The translations under genes and the position numbers were made by a program. A stretch of DNA of 64,000 nucleotides from Rhodovulum adriaticum (GTDB lineage: Bacteria > Pseudomonadota > Alphaproteobacteria > Rhodobacterales > Rhodobacteraceae): contig NZ_SLXL01000013.1 of the NCBI RefSeq assembly GCF_004345735.1, positions 1 to 64,000 of the forward strand. Reading direction: 5' to 3'. The notes under the pieces were generated by a model that saw nothing but the letters and a program-made list of their open reading frames with translations, did not search any database and was not told the DNA's origin. Shown piece by piece: positions 44,293 through 52,329 of this stretch (positions are counted from its first letter, which is position 1; every line of letters starts with the position of its first letter).

Positions 44293-45706
44293 CCGCCCCT
44301 GTCCGCCCCGCCGGGCGCCGCACCCGGAACCCCGTGACGCGCAGGGGCCGCATTACCGCGAGCAGGTATTCGATCATTTCAACGACGCCGAGAAGGACAG
44401 CACCGTGATCCTGACCGGCGGGCTGAGCCGCAGCGCCGATATCCTGGTGGCGGCGGCGTTGCGCGGGGCGGGCTACCGGGCGCGGGCCTTTCCGGTCCCT
44501 GACCGTCGCGCGCTTGAGGTCGGCAAGGAATTCTGCGGTCGCGGCCAGTGCAACCCGGCCTATTTCATGATCGGCAACCTTGTGCGCTATCTGCAAACCT
44601 TGCGCGATGAACAGGGCCTGTCGCCTGCGCAGATCAACCGCGATTACGTCTTCATGACGGCGGCGGCCTGCGGGCCGTGCCGGTTCGGATCCTACATCAC
44701 GGAATACCGCCGCGCCCTGCGCGAGGCCGGGTTCGAAGGGTTCCGCGTGATCCTGCTGGAACAGAAGGCGGGCGCCAAACAGGCCTGCGGGTCGGGCCAC
44801 GGGATCGTGCTGGACCGCAGGCTGTCGCTGGGGATCGTTTCGGCGATGATCGCGGCGGATGTCCTGAACCTGATCGGTTATCGCACCCGCCCTTACGAAA
44901 CGGTGCCCGGTGCCACCGACGCGGCGCTGGACCGTTGCCGGACCATCGTGGAAACCGCGCTGGCGCGGCGCACCAGCCTGCGGGCGGCCCTGCGCCGCTG
45001 CCAGCCCTTGCTGGCGGGGGTGGCGGTGAACCGCAGCCAACCCCGGCCCAGGGCGGCGCTGATCGGGGAATTCTGGGCGATCACGACCGAGGGCGACGGA
45101 AACTATGGCCTGCAGCGGTTCCTGGAGGACGAAGGCGCCGAGGTGGAGGTTCAGCCGCTGAGCGTCTGGTTGTTGTATCTGGTCTGGCAGGGCCAGTGGG
45201 ACACGCGCCGCCGCATCGACCTGCCGGGTCGGGATGGCGGGCGGCAGGGGCTGGCGGGCAAGCGTCCGCGCATCCGGCTGATCCGTCTGTGGGCGGCGGA
45301 GAGGTTGATCCGGCTGGTGTTTCGCCGGCTTGCCCGCGCGGCGGGGCTGCGGGGCTATGCGCTGCCCGACATGGGCCGACTGGCGCGGCTGGCCCAGGCC
45401 CATTACAGCCCCGAATTGCGCGGCGGCGAGGGCCACCTGGAGGTGGCCAAGCTGATCGACGCCGCCGAGCGGGGCGATTGCGACCTGGTCATCAGTGTCA
45501 AGCCGTTCGGCTGTCTGCCCTCCTCGGGGGTGTCCGACGGGGTGCAGGCGCGGGTGCGGGCGCTGCACCCCTCGGTGATCTTTCTGTCCGTCGAAACCAC
45601 CGGCGATGCCGCCGCCAATGTCTATAGCCGGGTGCAGATGGCGGTGTTCAAGGCGCGGGCGCAAATGGCGGCGCGGCAGGGGCGGTCTGCCCCGGTGCGC
45701 GGCTGA
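44282..45706 (+). CDS. Partner of the BadF-type activase (2-hydroxyacyl-CoA dehydratase-like, DUF2229/DUF2391 type)
   Basis: A 474-residue protein rich in conserved cysteines: EFCGRGQCNPAYFM (about residues 82-95), AACGPCRFGSYITEY (about residues 126-140), and KQACGSGHGI and KPFGCLPSS later. These resemble the subunit pairs of 2-hydroxyacyl-CoA dehydratases and their activase-related partners, which hold [4Fe-4S] clusters. It begins inside the last codons of the activase gene, so the two are made together. Such proteins are usually oxygen-sensitive, noteworthy next to otherwise aerobic functions. The enzyme reaction cannot be assigned. Confidence 0.78.
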   Translation: MPYDRPCPPRRAPHPEPRDAQGPHYREQVFDHFNDAEKDSTVILTGGLSRSADILVAAALRGAGYRARAFPVPDRRALEVGKEFCGRGQCNPAYFMIGNLVRYLQTLRDEQGLSPAQINRDYVFMTAAACGPCRFGSYITEYRRALREAGFEGFRVILLEQKAGAKQACGSGHGIVLDRRLSLGIVSAMIAADVLNLIGYRTRPYETVPGATDAALDRCRTIVETALARRTSLRAALRRCQPLLAGVAVNRSQPRPRAALIGEFWAITTEGDGNYGLQRFLEDEGAEVEVQPLSVWLLYLVWQGQWDTRRRIDLPGRDGGRQGLAGKRPRIRLIRLWAAERLIRLVFRRLARAAGLRGYALPDMGRLARLAQAHYSPELRGGEGHLEVAKLIDAAERGDCDLVISVKPFGCLPSSGVSDGVQARVRALHPSVIFLSVETTGDAAANVYSRVQMAVFKARAQMAARQGRSAPVRG

Positions 45707-45832
45707 TCGGACGATGGATCGGGGCGCGGCCTGTGCTACCTCTGGGGGGCCGCAACAGGGGGCAGAACCGATGAACAGCATCCCGGCCGCTTTCGGCACC
45801 CATGGCGCCGCAAGACCCCGACCGCGGGTCGG

Positions 45833-46108
45833 GCGGCGGTGATCGGGGGCGATCATGGTGCAGCCCGCGATGCCCCTCCTTCCCGATAGCGGCGCTTGGT
45901 CGGATCGCCTGGCCCGCCTGCTGGTGCGGCATCACCTGCTGGCGTTGCTGCTGGGCGGGCTGCTGGTGCTGCGGCGGTGATCGGGGGCGATCATGGTGCA
46001 GCCCGCGATGCCCCCCCTTCCCGATAGCGGCGCTTGGTCGGATCGCCTGGCCCGCCTGCTGGTGCGGCATCACCTGCTGGCGTTGCTGCTGGGCGGGCTG
46101 CTGGTGCT
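45833..46108 (+). repeat. 138-bp tandem direct duplication, one mismatch
   Basis: Two adjacent copies, 45833-45970 and 45971-46108, differ at a single base (CTC versus CCC in the fourth proline-rich codon group). The unit is 46 codons long and covers the promoter-proximal sequence, ribosome site and first 39 codons of the MMPL exporter gene. The near identity shows a recent event. The first copy runs into an early stop; the second leads into the full gene. Confidence 0.93.
45855..45980 (+). pseudogene. Truncated duplicate of the MMPL exporter N-terminus
   Basis: The upstream copy of the duplication preserves the exporter ATG and 39 codons (MVQPAMPLLPDSGAWSDRL...), then enters the repeat junction, reads RR and stops at 45978-45980. 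It would give a 41-residue peptide with a single hydrophobic segment. Its stop lies 12 bp before the start of the intact gene, so it may act as a leader. It has one Leu/Pro difference from the intact copy. Confidence 0.8.
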
Positions 46109-48299
46109 GGTGTCGGTCCTTGGCGTGCTGCGTGTCGGATACACGGCGGACAACCGGGTCTATTTCGGCGAGCGTAACGCCGATTATCAGGCGTTCGAAC
46201 GGCTGGGCGACATCTACGCCCTGTCCGAGACCGTCCTGTTCGCGTTCGTCGGCGATACGGACCTTTGCACCCCGCCGGTGCTAGAGGGGCTGCGCGACTT
46301 CACCGCCGAGGCCTGGCTGCTGCCCGATGCTCTGCGGGTGGATTCCATCGCGAATTTCCAGCACAGCGAAAGTCGCGGCGACGAGATCATCGTAGAATCG
46401 CTGATCCCCGAGGACGGCGCGCTGAGCGCGGCGCAGGCGCAGCGCATCAAGCGGATTGCAGAAACCTCGGACGAGTTGCTGAACCGGCTGATTTCGCCGG
46501 GCTGCCGGGCGTTGGGGGTTTCCGTGAACCTTGTCCCGGAGGGCAACGCCACGGTTTCCAGAACAGAGGTCGCCAGGATCGCGCGCAGCCTGCAGGCCGA
46601 ATGGCAGGACCGCCTGCCGGGCCTGCGCATCCATGTCAGCGGCACCGTGATCGGCGATGCGGCGATCAGCGCGGCGGCCGAGCGCGATACCAGGCTGCTG
46701 GTGCCCGCCGGTTTTGCCTGCGTAAGCGTGCTGATGGCACTGGGCCTGGGCACGTTCAGCGGGTGGCTGGGCACCACGCTGGTCACGCTGGGCGGGGCGC
46801 TTGCGACGCTGGGGTTTGCCGGGTGGCTGGGGATTGCGCTGATCCCGGCCACGGCGGTCAGCCCGCTGGCCGTGATGGTGCTGGTCAGCGCCTCTTGCGT
46901 GCATGTCGTTCTGGGCTGGACCCGGCGCATCGCCGAGGGGCAGGACCGCACCGCCGCGACCGTCGCCGCGGTCGAGGAAAACCTGTCCGCCATCACCGTG
47001 ACCAACCTGACCACGGCGATCGGTTTCCTGTGCCTCAACTTTTCCGAATCGCCGCCCCTGGCGCAGATGGGCACGATCGTCAGTCTGGGGATTGTCGTGG
47101 GGTGGCTGCTGACGGTGCTGGCCCTGCCCGCGATGCTGCTGCGCCTGCCCGATCTTCGCTTTCGTCCGCTGCGCCTGTCGCCCGCCGCGCTGGAGCGTCT
47201 GGCCGGGTTTGCCCTGAACCAGCGGGGTATCCTGACCGTTTTCGCCTTGTTGTTCCTGGTGTCGCTGGCGGGGCTTGCGCAGATCCGTTTCAACGACAGC
47301 CCGCTGAAGTATTTCGACGAAAGCTTTGCCTTTCGGACCGACAGCGATGCCATCGAGGCGGCACTGACCGGCATCGAGAGTGTCCAGTTCTCGCTGGACA
47401 GCGGCGCAGAGGGTAGCGTTTTCGCCCCCGCGTTCCTGAACCGGGTCGACCGATTTGCAACCTGGATGCGGCAGCAGGACGACGTGGTTTTCGTGGGCAG
47501 CCTGTCCGATATCGTCAAGCGGCTGAACCACACGCTGGGCGACGGTGGGCCGGGGGGCCATGACATCGCGCCGACGCAGGCGGCCAACGCCCAGGCGATG
47601 ATGCTGTACGAGTTGTCCCTGCCCGCCGGGCTGGACATGAACCAGATGCTGAACATCGACCGCACCCAGACCCGCGTGGTCGTTCTGTTGCGGGATGTCG
47701 ATGGGCAGGCCATCGTCGATTTTGCCGATACGGCCGAGGCCTGGCTGCGCGCGAATGAACCGGCCATCGCCACGCAGGCGGTGGGCTTTGGCGTTGCCTT
47801 TTCGAAGCTGACCCAACGCAACAACCGCGCGATGGTCTACGGGATGCTGACCGTGCTGGTGCTGGTTTCGGGGCTGATGATCCTGACGCTGCGCGACCTC
47901 AGGCTGGGGCTGGTCAGTCTGGTTCCGAACGTCTTGCCCGCGATTTTCGGCTTTGGGCTGTGGGGCTGGTTCGTGGGCGAGGTCAACCTGGGCTCGACCG
48001 TTGTTACGACCATGACATTTGGCATCGTCGTGGACGACACTGTGCATATCCTGACCCACTATCGGCGGCGGCGCCGACACGGGCTTGAGCGGGAAGAGGC
48101 GCTGCGCCAGACTTTTCGTACGGTCGGCGCGGCGGTGATGGTATCCTCGGTCGCGATCTTCAGCGGGTTTGCCGTCATGACGCAAAGTGGATTTGCCCTG
48201 AACCAGCATATGGGCGGCTTGACCGCCCTGGTGATCGTGCTGGCGCTGCTGACCGATCTGCTGCTTTTGCCAGCCGTCTTGAGAAGGACAAACCAATGA
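45993..48299 (+). CDS. MMPL/RND-superfamily exporter
   Basis: A 768-residue inner-membrane protein with the RND/MMPL two-half layout: a membrane segment near residues 28-48, a periplasmic loop, five or so segments at about 220-370, then a repeat of the same pattern to the C-terminus (GIVVDDTVHILTHYRRRRR near residue 675). Relatives export lipids or hopanoids. The start is in the second repeat copy, preceded by GGGGGC. It overlaps the LolA-like gene by ATGA, and an outer-membrane barrel follows, suggesting lipid or hydrophobic-compound transfer to the outer membrane. Confidence 0.87.
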   Translation: MVQPAMPPLPDSGAWSDRLARLLVRHHLLALLLGGLLVLVSVLGVLRVGYTADNRVYFGERNADYQAFERLGDIYALSETVLFAFVGDTDLCTPPVLEGLRDFTAEAWLLPDALRVDSIANFQHSESRGDEIIVESLIPEDGALSAAQAQRIKRIAETSDELLNRLISPGCRALGVSVNLVPEGNATVSRTEVARIARSLQAEWQDRLPGLRIHVSGTVIGDAAISAAAERDTRLLVPAGFACVSVLMALGLGTFSGWLGTTLVTLGGALATLGFAGWLGIALIPATAVSPLAVMVLVSASCVHVVLGWTRRIAEGQDRTAATVAAVEENLSAITVTNLTTAIGFLCLNFSESPPLAQMGTIVSLGIVVGWLLTVLALPAMLLRLPDLRFRPLRLSPAALERLAGFALNQRGILTVFALLFLVSLAGLAQIRFNDSPLKYFDESFAFRTDSDAIEAALTGIESVQFSLDSGAEGSVFAPAFLNRVDRFATWMRQQDDVVFVGSLSDIVKRLNHTLGDGGPGGHDIAPTQAANAQAMMLYELSLPAGLDMNQMLNIDRTQTRVVVLLRDVDGQAIVDFADTAEAWLRANEPAIATQAVGFGVAFSKLTQRNNRAMVYGMLTVLVLVSGLMILTLRDLRLGLVSLVPNVLPAIFGFGLWGWFVGEVNLGSTVVTTMTFGIVVDDTVHILTHYRRRRRHGLEREEALRQTFRTVGAAVMVSSVAIFSGFAVMTQSGFALNQHMGGLTALVIVLALLTDLLLLPAVLRRTNQ

Positions 48300-49084
48300 T
48301 TTTGCGCAGATTGCTTTTCGTCATCGCTATGCTGGCCGCCGGGGCGGGCGCCGCCCTGGCCCAGACACCAGAGCAGAGGGGCCAGCAGATCGCCGCGCGC
48401 GCGGACGCGGTGGCCACCGGCTTTGGCGATTTGCAGGTCTCGGGGGAAATGACGCTGCGCACGCCCACGGGCGCCACCAGTTCGCGCCGCTTCGCGATGA
48501 AGACGCTGGAACTGGGGGGCGGGCGCGAAACCCGATCGCTGCTGGTGTTCGACTGGCCGGGCGACATTCGCGGCACGGCGCTGCTGACCCATGCCTTTGA
48601 CAACCGACAGGATAGCCAATGGTTGTATCTGCCTTCGGTCGGCCGGGTGAAAAAGATCACCGGCGGGGGGCGCTCGGGATCCTTTGTGGGCAGCGAGTTC
48701 GCCTATGAGGACATGGTAGAGCAGGACGTGGCCAGCTTCAGCCACCTGTGGCTGCGCGACGAGCCCTGCCCCAACGGCGCGGGGCGGTGTCACCTGCTGC
48801 AGCGCACCCCGCGCTACAGCTCGGGCTATGCGCAGCAACTGGTCTGGATCGACACTGCCGCGCTGCGCTATCAGGCCGTTGCCTATTTCAACCGCCGCGG
48901 CCAGCGGTCCAAGACCCTGACCATGAGCGGCTATCGCCAGTATGGCGGCCGGTACTGGCGGCCCGCACGGATGACGATGGTCAACCATCTGACCGGCAAA
49001 AGCACGATCCTCGAGTGGAGTGGGTATCGTTTCAACACCGGCCTGCGGCCGGGGGATTTCACGCGCGAGGCAATGGCACGGTGA
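48296..49084 (+). CDS. LolA-like outer-membrane lipoprotein-sorting family protein
   Basis: A 262-residue periplasmic protein with a Sec signal peptide ending AALAQ (about residue 23). The mature part resembles the outer-membrane lipoprotein-sorting family (a LolA-like half-barrel binding acyl chains), with LLVFDWPGDIRGTALL and WLYLPSVGRVKKI typical. Family members often accompany MMPL exporters, as here (ATGA overlap), and may ferry the exported lipid across the periplasm. Two cysteines (PCPNGAGRC) could form a disulfide. The ligand is unknown. Confidence 0.83.
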   Translation: MILRRLLFVIAMLAAGAGAALAQTPEQRGQQIAARADAVATGFGDLQVSGEMTLRTPTGATSSRRFAMKTLELGGGRETRSLLVFDWPGDIRGTALLTHAFDNRQDSQWLYLPSVGRVKKITGGGRSGSFVGSEFAYEDMVEQDVASFSHLWLRDEPCPNGAGRCHLLQRTPRYSSGYAQQLVWIDTAALRYQAVAYFNRRGQRSKTLTMSGYRQYGGRYWRPARMTMVNHLTGKSTILEWSGYRFNTGLRPGDFTREAMAR

Positions 49085-49171
49085 TCTGCGCGCCCGGCAC
49101 ATCTTGTGAACCGGGACTGATGCGGCAAGGATGGTGCAGGCTCGGTTTGCGCGGGCGCGAAGGGGGGCAGG

Positions 49172-50527
49172 GTGAAAAAAGCAGGGTCTCTGGGCATCGT
49201 CTGGCTTGCGGCGCTCTTGCCGGTTCCGCTTGCCGCGCAGGGCCTGTCGGTCGAGGGCGAAATCGGCCTGGCCGCGCGCAGCTACACCCAGAACGGCGCC
49301 CTGCCAGGGCAGGCGGGCAGCGGCACCGAGATGATCGGCGCCATGCGCCTGGCGGTCAGCGGGGGGCTGGGCTTTGGCGATTTCACCGCCGAGCTGAAGG
49401 GCCGCACCAACGCACGCACCGGCGCCACGTCCCTGGACCTGTCCAAGGCCCATGTCAGCGGCGATCTTGACGGGGTGCGCTGGCTGGTGGGCCGCGATGT
49501 CGTGTTCTGGGGGGTGACGGAGTCCTACAACCCGGTGAACGTCATCAACCAGCGGGGCGATTTTGCCTCGACCGGGGAGGAGGACCGGCTGGGCCAGACC
49601 ATGGCGATGCTGTCCTTCGAGACCGCGGGGCTGGGGAATTTCAGCCTGTACGGTCTGTTCGGGTTTCGCCCGTTCGATGAACCGCGGCGCAGCGACAGGT
49701 TGCGCTATTACGTGGCCGGCGACGACCGGCGGACCCTGTACGAAAGCGGCGAAGGTGTCGATTTCGCCCTGCGAAATACCAACACGGTGGATCTGGGCAA
49801 CGGCTCGCTGGATTATGCGGTGTCGCTGTTTTCGGGACGCGACCGGCAGCCGGTCTATCTGCCCGGCTGCGCCTTCAAGACCGCCACGGTGAGCGAGGCG
49901 ACCTGCGACGCGGTCAATGCCGATATCCGTGCAAGCTACGAAAGCCTGTCCGGGCGGGGCAATGCCGGTCTGCTGGCGCAGATCTTCGGCGCGGCCAGCC
50001 CGGCAACGCGGGCCTTCCTGCTGGGCGGGGACAGCGTCGGGGCCGTTCCCTATTACCAGGACATGCAACAGGTCGGGCTGGAACTGGCCTATGCCACGGG
50101 CGACTGGCTGTTCAAGTTCGAGGGCGCACAGCGGTTCACCGCGCGGGACAACTATTTCGCGGGCGTGATCGGGGCCGAATATGCCTTTGGCGATGTGTTC
50201 GGATCGGGCGGCGGGCTGACGGTGACGGCGGAATACCTGTATGATGATCGCTCGGCCCTACAGCCGCCCACCTTCGTCGAAGATGATGTGTTCCTGGGGG
50301 TCCGCTACGATTTCAACAACATGTCGGGTGCCTCGTTGTCGGTTGGTGCGCTGCGCGATCTGGACAGCCGTGCGATGGTGACAACGGTCGAGGCCTCGTG
50401 GCGGCTGGCCGGCAATACCCGCGTGTCGGTGTCCTCGGCGATCATCGACGCGGACGATCCGTTTGATCCGCTGTCAGCGCTGGACCGTGACGATTTCCTG
50501 GAAATCGGGCTGGACTATTTCTTCTGA
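49172..50527 (+). CDS. Outer-membrane beta-barrel protein (DUF1302-like)
   Basis: A 451-residue protein starting at a GTG (49172) preceded by AGGGGGGCAG. It has a signal peptide ending PLAAQ. The rest shows alternating polar/hydrophobic strands and ends in DYFF, the C-terminal aromatic signal for BAM-assembled barrels. It belongs to the MMPL/LolA-like operon and likely forms its outer-membrane component. A terminator follows at 50577. DUF1302 assignment is tentative. Confidence 0.75.
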   Translation: MKKAGSLGIVWLAALLPVPLAAQGLSVEGEIGLAARSYTQNGALPGQAGSGTEMIGAMRLAVSGGLGFGDFTAELKGRTNARTGATSLDLSKAHVSGDLDGVRWLVGRDVVFWGVTESYNPVNVINQRGDFASTGEEDRLGQTMAMLSFETAGLGNFSLYGLFGFRPFDEPRRSDRLRYYVAGDDRRTLYESGEGVDFALRNTNTVDLGNGSLDYAVSLFSGRDRQPVYLPGCAFKTATVSEATCDAVNADIRASYESLSGRGNAGLLAQIFGAASPATRAFLLGGDSVGAVPYYQDMQQVGLELAYATGDWLFKFEGAQRFTARDNYFAGVIGAEYAFGDVFGSGGGLTVTAEYLYDDRSALQPPTFVEDDVFLGVRYDFNNMSGASLSVGALRDLDSRAMVTTVEASWRLAGNTRVSVSSAIIDADDPFDPLSALDRDDFLEIGLDYFF

Positions 50528-50576
50528 CGATCCGGCCCACCTGCACGGCGACGCAGACCGCTGTTCGATGCGCAGA

Positions 50577-50613
50577 GGCACCGCCGCTGCATGGGGCGGC
50601 GGTGCCGGGTTTT
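50577..50613 (+). terminator. Intrinsic terminator after the exporter operon
   Basis: An 11-bp perfect stem GGCACCGCCGC / GCGGCGGTGCC with an 8-base loop, followed by GGGTTTTGTT. It lies about 50 bp after the barrel gene stop and just before the convergent cytochrome gene end, so it closes the 45993-50527 operon. Confidence 0.75.
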
Positions 50614-50621
50614 GTTCGTGC

Positions 50622-52253
50622 CTACCAGCGCGCGGCGCGCACGGGTGTCACGATCCCGGTGGGCTGGTTCTGTTCCACCTCGCGGTGGACATTCGCCGCG
50701 GGCATGGCGACCGCGTCGCGGCCGCGCACGTAGCTTTGTTCCAGCACGATCTCGCGATAGGCCTTGTTCAGGGTGCGCGCGCGTTCGGGCGAGGGGAACA
50801 GCAGGGTCGAGATGTCCTGTTCCAGTTCCGCCGCGGCCTGCGGATCGACGCTGCCATCGGCGGCGATGAACCGCGCGATGATCTCGGCGTTGTTGCGGAA
50901 TTCGTCCCCCGCCCCGTTTTCCTGCAGGTAGGTCAGCAATTCGCGCTGCCCGTCTGCGCGGACGGGTTCGGGCGTGCCGGCCAGCGATTTCTGGGTCCAG
51001 TGATACCAGCCGCGGGCATGGGCGGTCTGGCTGGGCAGCTTGCGCGGAAAGGCATAGGCCGCGTCGTCGGTTACGCTGACCCCACCGTGGCAGCCGATGC
51101 AGAACACCGTTTCCTCAAAGCTTTGGGGGCGCAGGTCGCCGGCCGCATCCTCGATAAAGGCCTGGTAGCGCCAGCCGGTGCCGTTGGCGATGCCGGTTTC
51201 GAGGCCGCCGTCGAAAATGTCGATCCGGTCGGGGAAGGCCGCGCGTTCCTTGACCTCGGCCAGGCCGCCCTGTTCCAGGTCGGCGTAGGTCTGCCATTTC
51301 GACTTGATGCCGTAGCGGACCTCTTTGATGCGGGGGGCCATGGAAACGGCGCCGCTGCTGACATCGATATAGCGCACGGTGTGCAGGAATTCGGTCCCCA
51401 GCGGGAACAGGCCGGCGGCCAGCTTTTCGCCCTTGGCCGCGCCGACCCAGGACATGAACCGTCCGTCGATCGGCATCCAGTCATAGGCGATGTGGTCGGC
51501 GGTGCCCAGCGTCCCGTCCTTGTCCAGATCCACGCCCAGGCGGGTTTCGTCCACCGGGTCGATGGCGACATCGGCGCGCTGGATCAGCGCCTCGGTGATG
51601 GCCAGGTTCACCTTGTAGATCTCGGGGTCATAGGCGCCCGTTTCGTCGGTGCGGAACGGTTCGGCCAGGCGGATCAGCACGTCGTCGGTCGATCCGTTGG
51701 TGGGCCAGAACCCGCCGGGCAGCGGCACATAGGCAAAGGCGCGCCAGCCGGTCGGCGTGCCGTCGGGGGCGTGGTCGAACCCCTCGGCGTCGAAGTTGAA
51801 ATGGCAATCGGGGATGTAGCCCGCCCAGGCGCCGTCGCCGTCCTCGTCCCAGTTGGCGGGCGGGTTGGCCAGCTTGCGCGCCAGGGTGATGGTTCCGTCC
51901 GCGTCGAAATAGTTGGACTGGGCGACATAGGCGTCAATCTCGGCATCGGACACGGCGGCGATGGCGGCAGAGCGGTCCACGAACAGGTTGGTCCAGGGGT
52001 TTTTCAGCGCGGCGCGCGGAAAGGCGTATTCGGTTTGCAGATCCTCGTCGCCGACGATGTAGTTCGGCGCACGGGCATCGACGTGGCAGGTGAAACAGGG
52101 GTTGTAGGCGTTTCCGGCCTCATCCAGCGTGTTCGTGTAGCACTGCGACGGGATATAGGCCGTCGGATTGGTCAGATGCTTGTCCCAGAGCGGCTCTGCC
52201 ATGGCCGAGCCGGCGGCCAGGATCAGGGTCAGTGCGGTGGCGGTGCGATGCAT
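50622..52253 (-). CDS. Periplasmic dihaem c-type cytochrome-like protein
   Basis: A 543-residue exported protein with a signal peptide ending AMA (about residue 19). Two haem-c sites are visible: CFTCH (53-57) and CIGCH (386-390), each followed or preceded by conserved motifs. The intervening 330 residues have no recognised domain. It may be an oxidoreductase or electron-transfer partner. It lies downstream of the PhoX-like gene on the same strand, separated by a terminator at 52277. The small cytochrome c at 54247 is nearby; they could act together (inference). Confidence 0.75.
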   Translation of the reverse strand: MHRTATALTLILAAGSAMAEPLWDKHLTNPTAYIPSQCYTNTLDEAGNAYNPCFTCHVDARAPNYIVGDEDLQTEYAFPRAALKNPWTNLFVDRSAAIAAVSDAEIDAYVAQSNYFDADGTITLARKLANPPANWDEDGDGAWAGYIPDCHFNFDAEGFDHAPDGTPTGWRAFAYVPLPGGFWPTNGSTDDVLIRLAEPFRTDETGAYDPEIYKVNLAITEALIQRADVAIDPVDETRLGVDLDKDGTLGTADHIAYDWMPIDGRFMSWVGAAKGEKLAAGLFPLGTEFLHTVRYIDVSSGAVSMAPRIKEVRYGIKSKWQTYADLEQGGLAEVKERAAFPDRIDIFDGGLETGIANGTGWRYQAFIEDAAGDLRPQSFEETVFCIGCHGGVSVTDDAAYAFPRKLPSQTAHARGWYHWTQKSLAGTPEPVRADGQRELLTYLQENGAGDEFRNNAEIIARFIAADGSVDPQAAAELEQDISTLLFPSPERARTLNKAYREIVLEQSYVRGRDAVAMPAANVHREVEQNQPTGIVTPVRAARW

Positions 52254-52276
52254 GGGGTCGGTCCTGTCACGTGGAT

Positions 52277-52305
52277 GAAAAGGGGAGGCGCCAAAGCGCC
52301 TCCCC
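52277..52305 (-). terminator. Intrinsic terminator between the PhoX-like and dihaem cytochrome genes
   Basis: A perfect 10-bp stem GGGGAGGCGC / GCGCCTCCCC with a TTTG loop, followed on the minus strand by TTTTC. It sits between the PhoX-like stop (52330) and the cytochrome start (52253). It likely ends or reduces transcription from the phosphatase gene. Confidence 0.8.
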
Positions 52306-52329
52306 CGATGATTGGCAGACGATCAGGTC

